In this document: piece after piece, positions 61,588-64,000 of the stretch
Layout of the letters: each line of letters starts with the position of its first letter
Numbering within the stretch: position 1 is the first letter of the stretch
NCBI GenBank assembly: GCA_900100095.1
Contig: FMTN01000015.1
Location: forward strand, 45,886 to 109,885
From: Lachnospiraceae bacterium C10
Lineage (GTDB): Bacteria; Bacillota; Clostridia; Lachnospirales; Lachnospiraceae
DNA: 64,000 nucleotides
Direction: 5' to 3'
Program-made: the position numbers and the translations under genes
The notes under the pieces: generated by a model
The model's input: the letters and a program-made list of their open reading frames with translations, nothing else
Databases searched by the model: none
Told to the model about the DNA's origin: nothing

Positions 61588-62136
61588 ATGGTATTTGGAG
61601 AAATATCTATTAAGGACAAGCTTGGGAGAACAATCATACTAAGAAATGCTAGACCAGAGGATGCCGATGATTTGATAAAGTATTTGAAGGTAACAAGCGC
61701 AGAAACTCCTTATCTAATCAGGGAACCTGAAGAAATCACGATAACAAAAGAGAATGAAGAAAAGTTCCTGCAAGCAAAAATAGATGCAGAACGCGAACTA
61801 ATGCTTATTGCCTTAATCGATGGGAGGCATATAGGAAATTGTTCTCTTATGAGCATTGCACCATACAAAAGATATAGGCATAGATGCGATGTTGCAATAG
61901 CTCTTTATAAAGAATACTGTGGCTGCGGAATAGGAACGGCGATGCTTCAAACGGTTTTGAATGTGGCAAAGGAAGTAGGCTATGAACAGGCTGAACTGGA
62001 AGTAATGGTCGAGAATAAAAATGCAATTGCTGTATATGAAAAAATGGGATTTGAAAAATATGGGATTTTTCCTGACAACATGAAATATGCAGACGGGTCT
62101 TACATGGATGCATGTTGGATGATGAAAAAGCTTTGA
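61588..62136 (+). CDS. GNAT-family N-acetyltransferase
   Basis: 182 residues. RimI/RimJ-like fold with the acetyl-CoA loop in YKEYCGCGIGTAMLQ and the C-terminal VENKNAIAVYEKMGFEKYG. GAGGAG precedes the ATG. It follows the ASCH-GNAT gene by 50 bases. Substrate unknown. Confidence 0.9.
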   Translation: MVFGEISIKDKLGRTIILRNARPEDADDLIKYLKVTSAETPYLIREPEEITITKENEEKFLQAKIDAERELMLIALIDGRHIGNCSLMSIAPYKRYRHRCDVAIALYKEYCGCGIGTAMLQTVLNVAKEVGYEQAELEVMVENKNAIAVYEKMGFEKYGIFPDNMKYADGSYMDACWMMKKL

Positions 62137-62174
62137 CCGTTATCCCGACGCATGGCTCGATGCGAATTATCTCG

Positions 62175-62209
62175 GAAGATAATCTTACAAAAGGTAGACA
62201 AAGATTTAA
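62175..62209. repeat. 35-bp repeat, copy 2
   Basis: Same as 58764-58798 except for two bases. Its last bases, TTTAA, run directly into the hairpin repeat. Confidence 0.7.
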
Positions 62210-62333
62210 CTCAGTCGGGGTACAAGCTCCGACTGAGTTAAACGCTCCGCGAGGATGCGCACGGATTCGGACAGAAATTTGTCTGCTGAAGCAGACCCGA
62301 ATCCGGTGCTAAGACTCGCGAGCGAGTCTTAGC
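62208..62333. repeat. Full copy of the dispersed ACTCAGTCGG hairpin repeat
   Basis: Three perfect hairpins in 126 bases: AACTCAGTCGG/CCGACTGAGTT (62208-62239), GGATTCGG/CCGAATCC with an inner TCTGCT/AGCAGA (62263-62304), and GCTAAGACTCG/CGAGTCTTAGC (62308-62333). The first two recur almost unchanged at 63906-64000, and a short version is at 35347. No gene in it. Confidence 0.85.
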
Positions 62334-62336
62334 ACA

Positions 62337-62474
62337 GTTGAAGATAAGACCGGAAAAGTTTATGATCAATACAAGAATAAGGGCATAGAAACTACGTTTG
62401 AAATGAATCCCGGAAATCATTTCAAAGATGCGGATTTGCGTCTTGCAAAGGGAATAGCCTGGATACTTAAATGA
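62337..62474 (+). pseudogene. C-terminal gene fragment, perhaps alpha/beta-hydrolase-like
   Basis: 45 codons in a protein-like frame (ending GNHFKDADLRLAKGIAWILK) with no start codon; the 5' part has been replaced by the hairpin repeat. The GNHF segment recalls the C-terminal His region of some hydrolases, but the family is uncertain. Confidence 0.45.
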
Positions 62475-62524
62475 TCTTAACTATTAAATAATTAACATCA
62501 AGAGAAAGACCAAAGAGAGCGGCC

Positions 62525-63858
62525 ATGACAAATACAGAACAGACCACACAAAATATGACATCGGGAAACAGTATGAAACAGATCATACTGTTCTTTTTGC
62601 CCTTATTATGGGGAAATCTTTTCCAACAACTATATAGTCTTGTGGATAGTATTATAGTTGGCAAGGGAATCTCGGATCAGGCGCTGGCTGCTGTTGGGGC
62701 AACCGGGACACTTAACTTCCTTATACTTGGATTTGTTGTGGGGATGACCAGAGGATTTGGCATAACCTTTGCCCAGAGCTTTGGAAAAAACGATATGGCT
62801 ATGCTGAATGCATACATCAGAGCAGCCAAGAAGCTCAGTATCACGTTTGGAATAGTCTTTACTGTTGTATGCGTTTCTTTGCTCAATAAGATGCTGACGT
62901 TCTTGAACACTCCTGAAGATATCTTTGACGATTCGTATAGATATTTTGCTGTGATCTTATTGGGAATTGTAGTGACGGTTATGAATAACCTTGAGATTAC
63001 AATTCTCCAGTCAATGGGAGATTCCAGAACGCCCCTCACTGCTATGATCTGTTCATCACTCGTGAACATCATGCTTGATATTATTTTCATAATGGCTTTT
63101 GGCACAGGAGTTGTCGGAGCAGCAGTGGCAACAGTGGTCTCTCAGTTTGTATCATACCTTTTGTGCCTTAAAAAGCTTAGAACCATCGATTTTATGAGTC
63201 TGGGAAAAGACATGTCAGAAATAGCAGATGAAAAGAATATATTGGTTGAACTGATGAAAATGGGACTTCCTGTGGCACTTATGAATTCGGTCACAGCTGC
63301 AGGGACCATGGTATTGCAGTACTTCGTAAATCTTATGGGAAGCGCATATGTGGCAGCCTATTCAGCCTGCATGAAATTTGCATCACTCTTTGAACAGTTC
63401 GGAATGTCCGTAGGTCTTTCCATGATGACCTTTGTGGGGCAAAATAAGGGCGCTGGCAAATATGATAGGATACGCACAGGAGTAAGACAGGGCCTGATGC
63501 TCTCTACACTTGTGAATGTGCCTATATCGCTCTTTATGATATTTGTGCCCGGAAGCTTGGCAAGGATGCTGCTGACTGACAACATGATAATCGGTTATTG
63601 TACCGATTTCATGCCGATCATGGGAATAAGCTTTTTGTCCTGGGCTGGCTTTTTGTATACAGATACTCTGTTCAGGGGTTGGGCAATACCTTTATACCAA
63701 TGCTCTCAGGCGGGCTCGAAGTTATTATGAGACTGATCTTTGGCTTTTTGGTAGGAAGGAACGGATTTAAGGGAATTGCCATTTCTGAAGTATCTGCATG
63801 GATAGGCGCTTTTATGATGCTCATGGTGACATACTATTGTTTAACTCAGTCGGAGAAA
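62525..63858 (+). pseudogene. MATE-family efflux protein, frameshifted
   Basis: The first frame gives about 378 residues of a MATE transporter (LPLLWGNLFQQLYSLVDSIIVGK, TRGFGITFAQSFG, further membrane segments), then goes out of frame near 63650-63665 and stops at 63730. The protein continues in another frame (YRYSVQGLGNTFIPMLSGGLEVIMR and so on) to about 63840, which corresponds to a one-base deletion in the gene or a base-call error. The very 3' end is replaced by the hairpin repeat at 63841. Confidence 0.82.
63841..63853. repeat. Left-end fragment of the hairpin repeat
   Basis: TTAACTCAGTCGG, matching the start of the copies at 35347, 62208 and 63906. It is interrupted by the 63854-63905 segment and cuts into the MATE 3' end. 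Confidence 0.6.
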
Positions 63859-63905
63859 TCCCCCACCTCTAAGCGTTAGCGTAGGTGTGGGTTATGACAA
63901 ACTAT
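63854..63905. mobile_element. Sequence resembling an IS200/IS605-type right end
   Basis: GAAATCCCCCACC, then an imperfect hairpin CCCACCTCTA/TAGGTGTGGG with loop AGCGTTAGCG, then TTATGACAAACTAT. Imperfect subterminal hairpins of this type mark the ends of IS200/IS605 elements and of TnpB guide RNAs. No tnpA or tnpB is present in the window, so this would be a remnant. Confidence 0.4.
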
Positions 63906-64000
63906 ACTCAGTCGGGGTACAAGCTCCGACTGAGTTAAACGCTCCGCGAGGATGCGCACGGATTCGGACAGGAATTTGTCTGCTGAAGCAGACCCGAATC
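63906..64000. repeat. Second long copy of the hairpin repeat, cut by the window end
   Basis: ACTCAGTCGGGG through CCCGAATC, differing from 62208-62304 by a single base in the second hairpin loop. It continues past base 64000. Confidence 0.85.

Overview
The window reads as chromosome from a motile, signal-rich Gram-positive anaerobe of the Clostridia, most likely Lachnospiraceae. The reasons are strong AGGAGG-type ribosome sites, many U-tailed intrinsic terminators, the ECF transporter core-truA-rplM-rpsI order, a YtrA-type GntR/ABC operon, and many membrane kinases and cyclic-di-GMP proteins. The family call is inference; there is no rRNA or other taxonomic marker.

Layout. 1-3630: the 3' part of a chemoreceptor gene, then an autoregulated-looking GntR-ABC-permease operon behind a remarkable palindrome. 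3693-6925: two overlapping membrane kinase genes whose domains are complementary (one has the phosphoacceptor His and a receiver but no ATPase; the other has the ATPase and an HPt but Ile in place of the His). 7018-24404: a long same-strand run with a DHH phosphoesterase, a PflX-like radical SAM protein, a diguanylate cyclase, a degenerate EAL protein, a FIST-domain hybrid kinase, a double receiver, a PAS/GGDEF/EAL protein, a UvrD-like helicase, a CobW-type GTPase and a YgiQ-type radical SAM protein. 24384-30956: two divergent units, a hybrid kinase on the minus strand and, on the plus strand, a CheY-like receiver plus a 1124-residue protein that carries an entire phosphorelay ending in HD-GYP. 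30973-50521: mostly metabolic and housekeeping genes (aldo/keto reductase, shikimate kinase, ThrH, endonuclease III, TrmL, ECF transporter, TruA), with a second chemoreceptor beside an orphan sugar-binding lipoprotein, an HD-GYP protein and a VanW protein. 50539-51616: the rplM-rpsI operon with a consensus promoter and an L13-type leader.

51536 to the end is an accessory region. A decayed integrative mobilizable element sits in the 3' end of rpsI. It is bounded by a 17-bp direct repeat (51536-51552 and 58954-58970) and carries 11-bp-spaced integrase arm-type repeats inside both ends. Inside are a truncated integrase fused head-to-head to a truncated AAA protein, a small conserved element protein, a mob gene with a possible oriT, and cargo (ArsR remnant, YeiH, LysR, XRE-desulfoferrodoxin protein, and two gene fragments fused by deletion). 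Beyond it are two more copies of the mob 3' end, an EAL protein, an ASCH-acetyltransferase fusion, an acetyltransferase, a frameshifted MATE gene, and copies of a hairpin-rich dispersed repeat.

How it works together (inference): at least eight proteins make, break or control cyclic-di-GMP or feed phosphorelays. One intact GGDEF cyclase is outnumbered by two HD-GYP and two intact EAL phosphodiesterases. The region probably couples membrane sensing to motility or lifestyle decisions together with the chemoreceptors.
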